In this document: piece by piece, positions 46,336 through 55,172 of the stretch | How positions within the stretch are numbered: position 1 is the first letter of the stretch | Layout: the number at the start of each line of letters is the position of its first letter | From: Ponticaulis sp. | GTDB taxonomy: Bacteria; Pseudomonadota; Alphaproteobacteria; Caulobacterales; Hyphomonadaceae | Assembly (NCBI GenBank): GCA_002701295.1 | Contig: NZUJ01000127.1 | Span: forward strand, 1-64,000 | Direction of reading: 5' to 3' | Length of the DNA: 64,000 bases | Program-made: the position numbers and the translations under genes | Notes under the pieces: generated by a model | What the model saw: the letters and a program-made list of their open reading frames with translations, nothing else | What the model was told of the DNA's origin: nothing | Databases searched by the model: none

Positions 46336-47222
46336 ACTGTTGGCAGAATACCAGAGGTCTCCGGATCACCAGCAATCTTGATCAGCGAGTCACGCAACTT
46401 GGCGAGCGCCGCATGCTCAATCTGACGCACACGCTCTTTGGAGATACTCAGTTGCTCACCCAGGCTTTCCAGTGTCACGCTTTCATCGCGCAGCTTGCGC
46501 GCTCTGATAATCGTTTGTTCGCGCGGTGACAGACGCGACATGGCTTCGGCGATCCAGCGTCGACGTTGAGCACCATCGCGTTCTTCCATAACCGATTGTT
46601 CCGGCGTGGGATTTAGCTCGTCGGGCATCAGGTCCTGAAACTGAGACTGACCATCTTCCGCAACCGGCGCATTGAGGGACTTGTCAGACGCCGAAAGTCT
46701 CGCCGCCATTTTTTCGACATCGCGGGCCGGCACACCCAGTTGCTGGGCGATCCAGTCACGTGATTCTTCAGACAGCGTATCGCCGTCCAGATCGTTGATC
46801 TTGGCGCGCAACCGCTTGAGATTGAAGAAGAGGGATTTCTGGGCTGCGGTCGTCCCGGTCCGGACAATTGACCAGTTTCTCAGAACAAAGTCCTGAATGG
46901 AGGACCGGATCCACCAGCTTGCATAAGTGGAAAAGCGCACGTCGCGCGATGGCTCGAAACGGGCTGCTGCCTGCATCAGGCCAATATTGCCTTCCTGAAT
47001 GAGATCACTCATCGGCAGACCGTAGTTACGGAATTTTCCGGCCATCGAAATAACCAGCCGGACATAGGCAGACGTCAGCTCGTGCAGAGCCTCTTCGTCA
47101 TCATCTTCCCGCCAGCGTGTTGCCAGATCGCGCTCATGGTCTGGATCCAGAAGAGCGGTCTGCATGGCGTGCCGAACAAATTTTCGATCCGGATCCGGTC
47201 GGGTATTGTCAGCGAGGGCCAT
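46332..47222 (-). CDS. rpoH: RNA polymerase sigma-32 factor (heat shock)
   Basis: The 296-residue sigma factor directs polymerase to chaperone and protease genes after heat. Region 2 includes SAYVRLVISMAGKFRNYGLP, SDLIQEGNIGLMQAAARFEP and FSTYASWWIRSSIQDFVLRN. The RpoH box is AAQKSLFFNLKRLR, and region 4 ends with LESLGEQLSISKERVRQIEH. The strong ribosome site AAGGAG lies in one arm of an 8-bp hairpin, suggesting temperature control of translation. It lies downstream of carD on the same strand; divergence from the general sigma factor is clear. Confidence 0.96.
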   Translation of the reverse strand: MALADNTRPDPDRKFVRHAMQTALLDPDHERDLATRWREDDDEEALHELTSAYVRLVISMAGKFRNYGLPMSDLIQEGNIGLMQAAARFEPSRDVRFSTYASWWIRSSIQDFVLRNWSIVRTGTTAAQKSLFFNLKRLRAKINDLDGDTLSEESRDWIAQQLGVPARDVEKMAARLSASDKSLNAPVAEDGQSQFQDLMPDELNPTPEQSVMEERDGAQRRRWIAEAMSRLSPREQTIIRARKLRDESVTLESLGEQLSISKERVRQIEHAALAKLRDSLIKIAGDPETSGILPTV

Positions 47223-47228
47223 GGTCTA

Positions 47229-47248
47229 CTCCTTCTTCCTAGAAGGAG
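47229..47248 (-). promoter_or_regulatory. Hairpin sequestering the rpoH Shine-Dalgarno (candidate RNA thermometer)
   Basis: On the minus strand the leader reads CTCCTTCT-AGGA-AGAAGGAG, a perfect 8-bp stem with a 4-nt loop. The 3' arm contains the AAGGAG ribosome site, which ends 6 nt before the rpoH ATG. Half of the pairs are A-U, so melting near heat-shock temperature is plausible. Confidence 0.65.
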
Positions 47249-47280
47249 ATACGCACAAGGCCCTCAACTGGATCAGATTT

Positions 47281-47307
47281 GGCCTGAATTTTCTTCGAAA
47301 TCAGGCC
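47281..47307 (-). terminator. Hairpin overlapping the carD stop codon
   Basis: GGCCTGA (47281-47287) and TCAGGCC (47301-47307) form a 7-bp stem around a 13-nt AT-rich loop. No good T-run follows on the minus strand, so it may act as a leaky terminator between carD and rpoH. Confidence 0.5.
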
Positions 47308-47819
47308 GCTTTTTTCGAAAGAGAAACAGAAAGCTTCTCCATAGCCTCGTCACGACCAATGTTTTCAACGGCCGCAAGTTCACGTGCCATACGATCAAGT
47401 GCAGATTCATAAAGCTGGCGCTCGGAGTAAGATTGCTCTGGCTGGTCTTCAGCACGGTGCAGGTCACGCACCACTTCCGCAATCGAAATCAGATCGCCAG
47501 AATTGATCTTTGCTTCGTATTCCTGAGCACGTCGGCTCCACATTGTACGCTTGATCCGCGCGCGGCCTGTCAGCGTGTGCAACGCATCATCAACAAGCTT
47601 GGACCCGGCGAGTGCACGCATGCCAGAATCAACGGCGCGAGCAGTTGGTACACGCAGGATCATTTTGTCCTGCTCAAAAGAAACGACGTAAACTTCGAAA
47701 TCGATACCGGCGACGGATTCTTTTTCGATGCCGGTTATGGTCCCCACTCCATGCGCCGGATAAACGACGTGTTGCCCTACTTCAAACGCTGCTTTTTTGT
47801 CCTGAGCACGTTTTGCCAT
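47301..47819 (-). CDS. carD: CarD-family transcriptional regulator (CdnL-like)
   Basis: The 172-residue protein binds RNA polymerase and stabilises open promoters, notably at rRNA genes. It has the RNAP-interaction domain FEVGQHVVYPAHGVGTITGI and VSFEQDKMILRVPTARAVDS, then a helical DNA-binding domain with KRTMWSRRAQEYEAKINSGD. The start MAKRAQDK was chosen because AAAGG lies about 10 nt upstream. It lies between fdxA and rpoH on the minus strand. The 207-bp gap to fdxA has no gene. Confidence 0.94.
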   Translation of the reverse strand: MAKRAQDKKAAFEVGQHVVYPAHGVGTITGIEKESVAGIDFEVYVVSFEQDKMILRVPTARAVDSGMRALAGSKLVDDALHTLTGRARIKRTMWSRRAQEYEAKINSGDLISIAEVVRDLHRAEDQPEQSYSERQLYESALDRMARELAAVENIGRDEAMEKLSVSLSKKAA

Positions 47820-48026
47820 GTTTATTATACCTTTCAACGCAACCAATCGACGCCCAATAAATCTCCACCTCATTCATAGAGAGCGAGGTTCCGGCAATTT
47901 TTACCTTTCATTAGGATTTATGGGTGTGTGGGACCTGTGTATAACATATCTGAGACGCAAAGAACAGATGCCAGAAACAGATTCTGTTACATCATTCTAT
48001 TTTCACTGTGCATTTCCAAGCGCAGA

Positions 48027-48368
48027 TCAGCTTCCAGACCCGGGTTTTTCTGAGAAATACTTCTCAAATTTTCCCTTTTCTTCCGCATACTTATCGCGGT
48101 CTTCCGGAGGCTCGCCCATGACTGTAATATTCGGCCAGATCTCGGCATACTTCGAGTTGACCTTCAGCCACTTGCCATCGGGATCATCTTCCGTATCCGG
48201 AACAATCGCTTCAACCGGGCATTCAGGTTCGCAGACGCCACAGTCGATACATTCATCTGGGTGGATGACGAGGAAGTTTTCACCCTCGTAAAAGCAATCC
48301 ACCGGGCACACTTCGACACAATCCATGTATTTGCATTTAATACAGGCATCGGTGACGATATAAGTCAT
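48027..48368 (-). CDS. fdxA: Ferredoxin FdxA (7Fe-8S type)
   Basis: The 113-residue protein carries two clusters in the AvFdI/FdxA style: [20 protein letters not shown] near the N-terminus and [20 protein letters not shown]. The conserved C-terminal extension ([20 protein letters not shown]) is typical of FdxA proteins of alphaproteobacteria. It serves as a low-potential electron carrier; partner enzymes are not encoded beside it. It lies 56 nt after the TerB-like gene. Confidence 0.95.
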   Translation of the reverse strand: MTYIVTDACIKCKYMDCVEVCPVDCFYEGENFLVIHPDECIDCGVCEPECPVEAIVPDTEDDPDGKWLKVNSKYAEIWPNITVMGEPPEDRDKYAEEKGKFEKYFSEKPGSGS

Positions 48369-48424
48369 AAGTAGTCTTCTCCGGAAACTTCACGACCCCG
48401 AGATGTGTCGATCAGGACAGAATG

Positions 48425-48889
48425 TCAATTGAGAGAGTCTGAAGACTGTTGTTCGGCCCGCTGACGTGCCTCAGCGCGTGCGCGGTCTTCAACATGAAGC
48501 AGTGACGCCACATGGCGCACAAATGCATCTTCAAACGGGCATTTTTCGCCATCAGCAAAGGTCACATAGTAGAGCCCTTCAATAAAGCTGATGCGTTGGT
48601 CTTCGCTCAGTGATTTCACAACTGATGTAAACTGATGCGCACCTGTCGCTTCTTCAGCCAGGTCCTCAGCGGTGTTCAGCACCTCTTCCGCAGCTGTCGC
48701 ATCCAGATTGAAGGTCTTCTGAAGCACTTCGGTAATGCGTGTGCTCTCGATGTCTGCATAAATGCCGTCAGACAGAGCTGCTTCAACCAGAAGCGCCGCT
48801 GCCGCCACCTGCGGATCATCCGTCCGGCCAGCTTGCACGGTTTCGTCTTCAGGCTTTCCTGAAAATAGGGATTTCAGCCATTGGAGCAT
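48425..48889 (-). CDS. TerB-like tellurite-resistance-fold protein
   Basis: The 154-residue protein resembles the TerB/DjlA N-terminal fold: QVAAAALLVEAALSDGIYAD with a conserved acidic pattern, then ISFIEGLYYVTFADGEKCPF and EDAFVRHVASLLHV. These Asp/Glu residues may bind metal. It has a hydrophobic N-terminal segment with a Lys, but no clear TM. A role in tellurite resistance is not implied by the fold. Its ATG shares one base with the S4 gene stop (TGATG). Confidence 0.82.
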   Translation of the reverse strand: MLQWLKSLFSGKPEDETVQAGRTDDPQVAAAALLVEAALSDGIYADIESTRITEVLQKTFNLDATAAEEVLNTAEDLAEEATGAHQFTSVVKSLSEDQRISFIEGLYYVTFADGEKCPFEDAFVRHVASLLHVEDRARAEARQRAEQQSSDSLN

Positions 48890-49188
48890 CAGATCGTTCC
48901 GTTCTCTGCTGTTTCGATTAGCTTTTCATAGCATGCCTGCGCTTCAATAGCAGGTCCGCGCCGTTCAGGAAGAGCGCAAATCCGTACGGTGATCAATTCG
49001 CGACCTTTTCGAAAGGTCAGGATGTCACCCACCATGACAGTCGCGCCGGGTTTACTGGACTTTCGGATCAGGCCTGTGCGGTCGATCCGGACGCCCCGGC
49101 TGGTCACGGCCTTGGCCGCATCGGGGCGCTGTTTGAAAAAGCGGCACCGGCAAAGCCAGATATCAAGGCGCTGTTCAGTCTCACTCAC
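48889..49188 (-). CDS. S4-domain RNA-binding protein (Hsp15-like)
   Basis: The 99-residue protein is a single S4 domain: QRLDIWLCRCRFFKQRPDAA, VTSRGVRIDRTGLIRKSSKP and GDILTFRKGRELITVRI. It resembles heat-shock Hsp15, which recognises stalled 50S-peptidyl-tRNA complexes. It overlaps the helicase stop by 4 nt (ATGA) and continues into the TerB-like gene, so translation of all three is coupled. Confidence 0.92.
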   Translation of the reverse strand: MSETEQRLDIWLCRCRFFKQRPDAAKAVTSRGVRIDRTGLIRKSSKPGATVMVGDILTFRKGRELITVRICALPERRGPAIEAQACYEKLIETAENGTI

Positions 49189-52124
49189 CGGGGCGTGTCA
49201 CCCGATGTTGAGCTGTCAGAGTCCTTGTCCGCCGTTGCTACCGCTTCTTCGGTTTTTGTTTCTGGCTTTTCTGATCCTTCAGCAGGTGTCGCCAGTCCTT
49301 CAGTCTCCGAAACCGGGCTTTCCACTGCTGGGCGCGTTTCTGTCTCTGGTCCATGAGAAGACTCTGGGGTCACAGCCTCCGGGTTTGAACCCTCAACAGC
49401 TGTATTTTCCGCGACAGCCTCACCAGTAGCAGGCTTCTTGCCTGGTTTTTTCTTCTTCTTTTTGGGCTTTGGTGGCGGCTCAGGCGGAAGAAGGCTCGCC
49501 AGCGCAGCAAACGGATTGTCCGGATCATTCTTGCGCTTTTCAGCACGTTCCGCAGCTTTCGCTTTCGCGACATTCCGGTCATCCCGGCGAGGCGGACGAT
49601 TACCCGGCTTGAAGTCCTTGGACTTGCCGCGCGGTGGACGAGCGCCGCCTTCTTTGGCACTCTCAGTTGGCGGTCCACGTCGCGGGCGACGTGGCGGACG
49701 TCCATCAGGATTGGCGCGCGCCTTGAACCGCCAGGATTTTACGGTCTGGGTTTCCGCATCATGTTCGGCAGGTGCCAGCCCATAGGCTTTCAGCACTTCG
49801 ACAAATGCCTCACCCGGACAGGACACGACTGATGCAAGATCAGCCGGTATTTCGAACTGATTCTTACCGGCTTCCTTGCGGCGCTTGTCGATTTCCCAGG
49901 CGAGTCGTTCAGCAAGGTCAGCGCGGATCGCCCGCGGCCCGAAACGCAGATAGCCCTGCGAATGCAGCGCGCCATCACTCCAGCCCTCTTCAATGGCGAA
50001 ACTGCCCGCACCAGTCGGCGCAATCATGACATCTGTGCTGTTGAACACCGAAAAGAGCCGCGCAATATGGGCTTGTTGTGCGGGCTTGGTCGTCTCCGGC
50101 GCATAGGCCGCCACGCGACCTGTGCGAATTCCCCAGCCTTTCAACGCTTCACGCTCTTCAGCATTGAGGCGCACCGGCGGATCATCCTCACGCAGATCAA
50201 CTGCTGACCCGGACTCCAGCACCCGGAAGGCCAGACCACGCGCTGCACCCGGCAGGTCAACATCATTCAGCTGTTTGCGCAGCGCTGTCAGCGCTGGCAG
50301 CAACTTCAGTGTTGTTTCATGCAGCCAGAGCTCAGCGCGATCACGCGCCCGCTCGCGTTCTTCAACGGCAGCATCTTCGGCGCCGATCAGTTCCGCACGC
50401 GGCATCATCCAGTCCGGGCCTTTCACAAGCCGCGCGACAGGGTGCTCATTGAACAGGATCTGACCATAATCATTCATAGAGAAAGCGTGATTATGCGTCG
50501 TCGCGATATCAGACAAACGCTTCGACAGGATAGGCTTCAACGCCATCATCGCGGCTGTGCGGACGGCTTTGCCTTCCACGGTATTGGCCTGTGTGACCGG
50601 TCTGAACACCAGACCTTCAAGGTGGCCAACAACGTGCCCCTCGACTGTAATCTCACCATTGTCACCAAATCCGGCTTCCATTGCATCCTCTCGGCTGAGC
50701 CCGCGCATCAAAGCGGTGGTTCTCTTGTCTACAAAGCGAAGAGTCAAACGTTCATGCAGAGCATCTGACAACAAATCCTCAATTTCTCGCGTCTGACCGC
50801 GCCAAATCTCGGCATTTTGAACCCAGTCGGAGCGATTTGCCGCATAGGTCCATGTCCGGATCGCCGCCAGCCGTGTTTGTAACACATCAATATCGCCCTC
50901 AGTAGAGCGAAGTCGGGACAGCGCTCTTTCCATCCATTCACAAGACAAACGCGCATCCGGGTCGTGAAGCTGAGACCATAGCGCCTGAACCACGCGCAAA
51001 TGTCCTTCTACCCCGGTTCGACGAAAATCCGGCAAACAACACAAATCCCAGAGCCGCTTCACCCGCGCCCCAGTCGTCGTGGCCGTCGTCACATCCGTAT
51101 CCATGGCCATACGGCGCAGCGTGGCTTCATCCAGCGCGTCCGGCGTGTGGCGCAGAATGGGTGATCCGCTTGGCTTCGTCAGTGTCTGGAGCAAACGCTC
51201 AATCGAGCGATAACTCAGCTCATAATTCCGCCACTGGATCTGCTGGACGGACTCAAAATTATGCGTCTCGATGCGGATGACCGTGTCATCTTCAAAAGGT
51301 GGACAATCGCCTGTTTCCCCGAATGTCCCATCGGTCCGAAACCGTCCGGCGCGACCGGCAATCTGTCCTGCCTCGGCGGGCGTTAGTTGCCGTCTGCGGC
51401 GCCCGTCAAATTTCGACCGACTGGCAAAGGCGATATGTTCCACATCCAGATTCAGCCCCATACCGATGGCGTCAGTCGCCACCAGATAGTCCACTTCTCC
51501 CGATTGATAGAGGTCAACTTGCGCATTCCGCGTCCGGGGCGACAACGCCCCCATGACAACAGCCGCCCCGCCGCGCTGCCGCTTTAACAGCTCGGCAATC
51601 GCATAGACTTCGTCAGCAGAAAACGCCACAATCGCCGAGCGTTTCGGCAGCTTGGTAATCTTGCGCGGACCTACATACATCAGCTCGGAAAACCGCTCGC
51701 GATGATTGGTATCGACATCCAGCCCAAGCTCGAACAACACCTCCCGCATGGGTTCAGAGCCCAATAATAACGTCTCATGCAGGCCGCGCGCGTTCAGAAT
51801 ACGATGGGTAAAGACATGTCCGCGGTCGGGGTCTGTCGCCAGCTGAATTTCATCAACTGCCATGAAATCGACTTCACGCGACATCGGCATGGCCTCGACC
51901 GTACAGATGAAATATCGCGCGCTCTCTGGCCAGATGCGCTCCTCACCCGTGACCAGCGCCACCGCCGCCTCACCCTTTTTCTCCACGACCTTGTCATAGA
52001 TTTCCCGGGCGAGCAGACGCAAAGGCAGGCCGATCATGCCCGACCGATAGGCCAGCATGCGTTCCAGTGCGTAGTGAGTTTTGCCCGTATTGGTTGGCCC
52101 GAGCACGGCAATCAGTTTGCTCAT
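49185..52124 (-). CDS. SUV3-like DEAD/DExH-family RNA helicase
   Basis: The 979-residue protein starts MSKLIAVLGPTNTGKTHYAL, with Walker A GPTNTGKT and the DEIQ motif in FMAVDEIQLATDPDRGHVFT. The second RecA domain holds TDAIGMGLNLDVEHIAFASR and QIAGRAGRFRTDG. This is the bacterial relative of mitochondrial SUV3. The last 150 residues are low complexity: Arg/Pro/Lys-rich (PPRRPRRGPPTESAK), a poly-Lys run, then an acidic tail. A longer in-frame start at 52259 adds residues that look non-coding. It heads the helicase, S4, TerB-like run. Confidence 0.93.
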   Translation of the reverse strand: MSKLIAVLGPTNTGKTHYALERMLAYRSGMIGLPLRLLAREIYDKVVEKKGEAAVALVTGEERIWPESARYFICTVEAMPMSREVDFMAVDEIQLATDPDRGHVFTHRILNARGLHETLLLGSEPMREVLFELGLDVDTNHRERFSELMYVGPRKITKLPKRSAIVAFSADEVYAIAELLKRQRGGAAVVMGALSPRTRNAQVDLYQSGEVDYLVATDAIGMGLNLDVEHIAFASRSKFDGRRRRQLTPAEAGQIAGRAGRFRTDGTFGETGDCPPFEDDTVIRIETHNFESVQQIQWRNYELSYRSIERLLQTLTKPSGSPILRHTPDALDEATLRRMAMDTDVTTATTTGARVKRLWDLCCLPDFRRTGVEGHLRVVQALWSQLHDPDARLSCEWMERALSRLRSTEGDIDVLQTRLAAIRTWTYAANRSDWVQNAEIWRGQTREIEDLLSDALHERLTLRFVDKRTTALMRGLSREDAMEAGFGDNGEITVEGHVVGHLEGLVFRPVTQANTVEGKAVRTAAMMALKPILSKRLSDIATTHNHAFSMNDYGQILFNEHPVARLVKGPDWMMPRAELIGAEDAAVEERERARDRAELWLHETTLKLLPALTALRKQLNDVDLPGAARGLAFRVLESGSAVDLREDDPPVRLNAEEREALKGWGIRTGRVAAYAPETTKPAQQAHIARLFSVFNSTDVMIAPTGAGSFAIEEGWSDGALHSQGYLRFGPRAIRADLAERLAWEIDKRRKEAGKNQFEIPADLASVVSCPGEAFVEVLKAYGLAPAEHDAETQTVKSWRFKARANPDGRPPRRPRRGPPTESAKEGGARPPRGKSKDFKPGNRPPRRDDRNVAKAKAAERAEKRKNDPDNPFAALASLLPPEPPPKPKKKKKKPGKKPATGEAVAENTAVEGSNPEAVTPESSHGPETETRPAVESPVSETEGLATPAEGSEKPETKTEEAVATADKDSDSSTSGDTPR

Positions 52125-52248
52125 CGAGGTGAGACAGAAATCCGGTAGCAGCGTTCTCCCAGCCCTAGCGGGATGCTGGTCGCGGGGCAAGTGAATGTGT
52201 GTCAGACTGAGCTGAGCCTTTGACCTCACTTTGGAAAAGGAGTGGTTT

Positions 52249-52587
52249 GTGAAACTCAATCCAATTCAGCTTACTCAATTCAGCCTGGCGCTCGCCTTAC
52301 TGTGTTCCTGCTCCAATACAAAAACTGAAGATGGGCCCATCGTGGCGATTGAAATAGGCTGCGATTCAACAAAAGATGAGCACCAGTTTGCGCTTATGGC
52401 GTTGAAAATCAACTTGTTAGAGCGCGAGTTTCCGCACTGCTATGAAGACGTGGTTGTACACGGAGAGGATTATGTCTCCATGAATGTGTGCCAAGGGCAT
52501 GTCCAGAATATCGAGTTTAATCTCGATAATGTTTGTGATGGCAGGTATTTCATCCGAACGTTTGATGACCTTCGTGTTCAGGACTAA
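52249..52587 (+). CDS. Small exported or lipoprotein-like protein of unknown function
   Basis: The 112-residue protein starts at a GTG with AAAGGAG 6 nt upstream. A short hydrophobic segment (FSLALALLCSCSN) looks like a lipoprotein signal. The mature part is acidic with six Cys (IGCDSTKDEH, HCYEDVVVHG, NVCQGHVQNI, NVCDGRYF). Base composition is visibly more AT-rich than the neighbours, suggesting recent gain. No family is recognised. It is divergent from the helicase gene. Confidence 0.65.
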   Translation: MKLNPIQLTQFSLALALLCSCSNTKTEDGPIVAIEIGCDSTKDEHQFALMALKINLLEREFPHCYEDVVVHGEDYVSMNVCQGHVQNIEFNLDNVCDGRYFIRTFDDLRVQD

Positions 52588-52673
52588 TCACCCAAGAGCT
52601 TAACGGCCACCTTGACGCGACTACCACACCTCCGCCACTCTCCGGGCCAAAATCAAACCGGACACAGCAACAC

Positions 52674-54182
52674 ATGAAATTCATCGCCCGCGCCGCAATC
52701 GCCGCGCTTGCCGCCGTCACGCTTTCCGCGCCAGCACTCGCCCAGGACAAAGACGCGCCCGCTGGACCGCCGGCGACTGAACCTGCCGTCTTCACCTCCG
52801 AAGGCACAGTGCGCGTTGATGGCAAAACCATCACTTACGATGTCACCGCTGGCGAGACCTATTTCTTCGACGACAAAGACGCGCCAAACGCATCAATCTT
52901 CTCCTTCTCCTACGTCGCACGCGGCTATTCAGACCCGACAAACCGCCCGGTTATGTTCGTCTTCAATGGCGGACCGGGATCTGCCTCGCTCTGGCTGCAC
53001 ATGGGTGTTGTCGGCCCAAAGATTGTCGATGTCGCCACTGACGGGCCGACAGATGACGGCGCCCCGCCCTATCCGATCCTCGACAACCCGCACACGCTTC
53101 TGGACGTTGCTGACCTTGTCTTTATCGATCCGGTCGGCACAGGCTTTTCCCGCGTTCTCGAAGATGGCGATTCCGCCGATCATTGGGGCGTCGATCAGGA
53201 TGCCCGCTCTGTCGGCAATTTCATCCGCCGCTGGCTGACGGAAAACAAGCGCTGGGGCAGCCCGAAATATCTCGCTGGCGAGAGCTATGGCACGACGCGC
53301 GCGGCCGCCCTCGCAGAGGAACTCACTGGCGGGTATAATGACGTCGCCCTCAACGGCATTCTCCTGATCTCTGCCATTCTCGACTTTGAAGGCTCACGCG
53401 GCTTCATCGGCGAGATTGGCCTCATGCCCACACATGCCGCCCTTGGCTGGTATTATAACCGGGTCGATCGCGCAGCCTGGAATAACGACATGGACGCTTT
53501 CCTCGCTGATGCCCGCGACTTTGCATCAGACGTCCTCGCGCCTGCGCTCCTCAAGGGGCAAGGGCTCGAGCCAGAAGAAGAAGCCTCAATTATTGGCCGC
53601 TATTCCGCTCTGACTGGTCTGACGGAAGACTATCTCCGCAAAGCCAATATGCGCGTCGATGTTGGCCGCTTCATGAAGGAATACCTCCGCGACCAAAGCC
53701 TCACGCTCGGTCGCTTTGATGGCCGCTATACCGGCACAGAGGTCGACGATGTCGGCGAGTACACCTGGGATGATCCGTCAGGCTATGCCATGGATGCAGC
53801 CTTCACCGGCTCCATGAATGATTACATGACCCGCTTTCTGGGTATCGACATCACCCGTCCTTACAAGGTGCTGCCGAGCGATCCGGGCCGGAACTGGAAA
53901 TCCGTTTCTGGCGGCGGCTCAACAGGTCCCGGCTATACCAATGTCGTTCCAGGTCTTGGCCGCGCCATGCGCCACAACAAGGATATGAAGGTTCTCCTCG
54001 CCTCTGGGTATTACGATCAGGCAACCCCCTTCTTCGCGGCGGAACTCAGCCTGCAGGCTCATGGCGTTCCGCAGGATCGTGTCATCCGGACCTATTACGA
54101 AGCGGGCCACATGATGTATCTCGAACGCTCTCAGCTGGAAAAGCTGGCTGACGACATGCATGCCTTCGTAACCGGGCGATAA
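52674..54182 (+). CDS. S10-family serine carboxypeptidase
   Basis: The 502-residue protein has a signal peptide (ALAAVTLSAPALAQ) and the S10 fold. The oxyanion region is RPVMFVFNGGPGSASLWLHM and the nucleophile motif is AGESYGTTRAAALAEEL. The acid is in LLASGYYDQATPFFAAEL and the His in YYEAGHMMYLERSQL. It removes C-terminal residues from peptides in the periplasm or outside the cell. The gene stands alone, convergent with the SdpI-like gene. Confidence 0.94.
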   Translation: MKFIARAAIAALAAVTLSAPALAQDKDAPAGPPATEPAVFTSEGTVRVDGKTITYDVTAGETYFFDDKDAPNASIFSFSYVARGYSDPTNRPVMFVFNGGPGSASLWLHMGVVGPKIVDVATDGPTDDGAPPYPILDNPHTLLDVADLVFIDPVGTGFSRVLEDGDSADHWGVDQDARSVGNFIRRWLTENKRWGSPKYLAGESYGTTRAAALAEELTGGYNDVALNGILLISAILDFEGSRGFIGEIGLMPTHAALGWYYNRVDRAAWNNDMDAFLADARDFASDVLAPALLKGQGLEPEEEASIIGRYSALTGLTEDYLRKANMRVDVGRFMKEYLRDQSLTLGRFDGRYTGTEVDDVGEYTWDDPSGYAMDAAFTGSMNDYMTRFLGIDITRPYKVLPSDPGRNWKSVSGGGSTGPGYTNVVPGLGRAMRHNKDMKVLLASGYYDQATPFFAAELSLQAHGVPQDRVIRTYYEAGHMMYLERSQLEKLADDMHAFVTGR

Positions 54183-54185
54183 TTG

Positions 54186-54875
54186 CTAACTGGTCCGGTC
54201 TGGTGCTTCGCGCCAGACCCACCAGGAATATCCCAGCAAAAAGGCCACCGTGGCCAAAATCAGAGGCAGGATCGTCAGCTGCCAATATCCTGAGCCAAGC
54301 ACGGCGAATGGCAGAGCGATCAATCCGCTCAAAACAAACAACCAGCCGCCAGCGCGATGGGTTTTCTCCCACGTGAAATCGCTGGAGAGCGTCCAGGGCG
54401 TCCGAATGCCAACAAACCAGTTCGACCGTGTTTTCGGCAGAAAGTTTCCGATGCCGATCAGGAATATTGCCACGCCTGCCAGAATGATTTTCGACACAAA
54501 GCTCGTCGAAAGCCCTTCACCTGTCGCCATCATGGAGGCCGTCATCAGCGCCGTCACACCGGTCATGATTGCAAGGGTCCCAATCCAGCCGAACAGATAG
54601 GCTTTTCGGCTTTTCTCCAGATTGACCTTACGCGGATCAATCCATGGCAGCACAGCAAACAAGACGGCAATGCCCACCGAAATCAGGGCCGGCGCGCTCA
54701 GCGACCACATCGCCCCTGCAAAAGGCAGGAACCTGTCCGGTTCACCTGAAATTCCCCAATGGACGGGCAGGTCCACATCGCGCGGGACGTTGAACCAGGC
54801 ATAAATCAGAATGCCCGACATGATCACCAGGCTGATGCCGGACCAGATCAGACCTTTTCGAATGACAGATTTCAT
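54186..54875 (-). CDS. SdpI-family membrane protein (DUF1648)
   Basis: The 229-residue protein has six TM segments. The DUF1648 signature NVPRDVDLPVHWGISGEPDR is in the first loop, and the SdpI-type repeat IGNFLPKTRSNWFVGIRTPW with TLSSDFTWEKTHRAGGWLFV follows. In Bacillus, SdpI confers immunity to the SdpC toxin and controls the repressor SdpR. Here the ArsR-type gene overlaps its start by 4 nt, matching the sdpRI arrangement, but no SdpC-like gene is present. Confidence 0.9.
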   Translation of the reverse strand: MKSVIRKGLIWSGISLVIMSGILIYAWFNVPRDVDLPVHWGISGEPDRFLPFAGAMWSLSAPALISVGIAVLFAVLPWIDPRKVNLEKSRKAYLFGWIGTLAIMTGVTALMTASMMATGEGLSTSFVSKIILAGVAIFLIGIGNFLPKTRSNWFVGIRTPWTLSSDFTWEKTHRAGGWLFVLSGLIALPFAVLGSGYWQLTILPLILATVAFLLGYSWWVWREAPDRTS

Positions 54876-55168
54876 ATCGGCTCTCCTCCAGTTTCGGGTT
54901 TACGCACATCCTCGCGGCCCACGAGATCAAACAGCCCCAGAGCGACTTCTTCCAGAACGCTGGCATTCAGGCGGTAAACAATGCTCGTGCCCTGACGCTC
55001 TGTTGTCACAAGATCAGCTTCACGAAGGACATTCAGATGGCTGGTGACGGTTGGCCAGCTGACATCAAATGCCTCCGCAAAATCACCGGAAGCCTTCGGC
55101 CCGGTCTTGAGCAGGTTCAGAATTTCTCGCCGCAAAGGGTGAGACAGCGCCTTGAATGCATTAGTCAT
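54872..55168 (-). CDS. ArsR/SdpR-like winged-helix repressor
   Basis: The 98-residue protein has one winged-helix domain: MTNAFKALSHPLRREILNLL, KASGDFAEAFDVSWPTVTSH and LNVLREADLVTTERQGTSIV. No Cys metal site is present, so it is not a metal-sensing ArsR; it matches the autorepressor SdpR subgroup. It is coupled to the SdpI-like gene. Twin CTAATTAG palindromes lie in its promoter, which suggests autorepression. Confidence 0.92.
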   Translation of the reverse strand: MTNAFKALSHPLRREILNLLKTGPKASGDFAEAFDVSWPTVTSHLNVLREADLVTTERQGTSIVYRLNASVLEEVALGLFDLVGREDVRKPETGGEPI

Positions 55169-55172
55169 ACCT

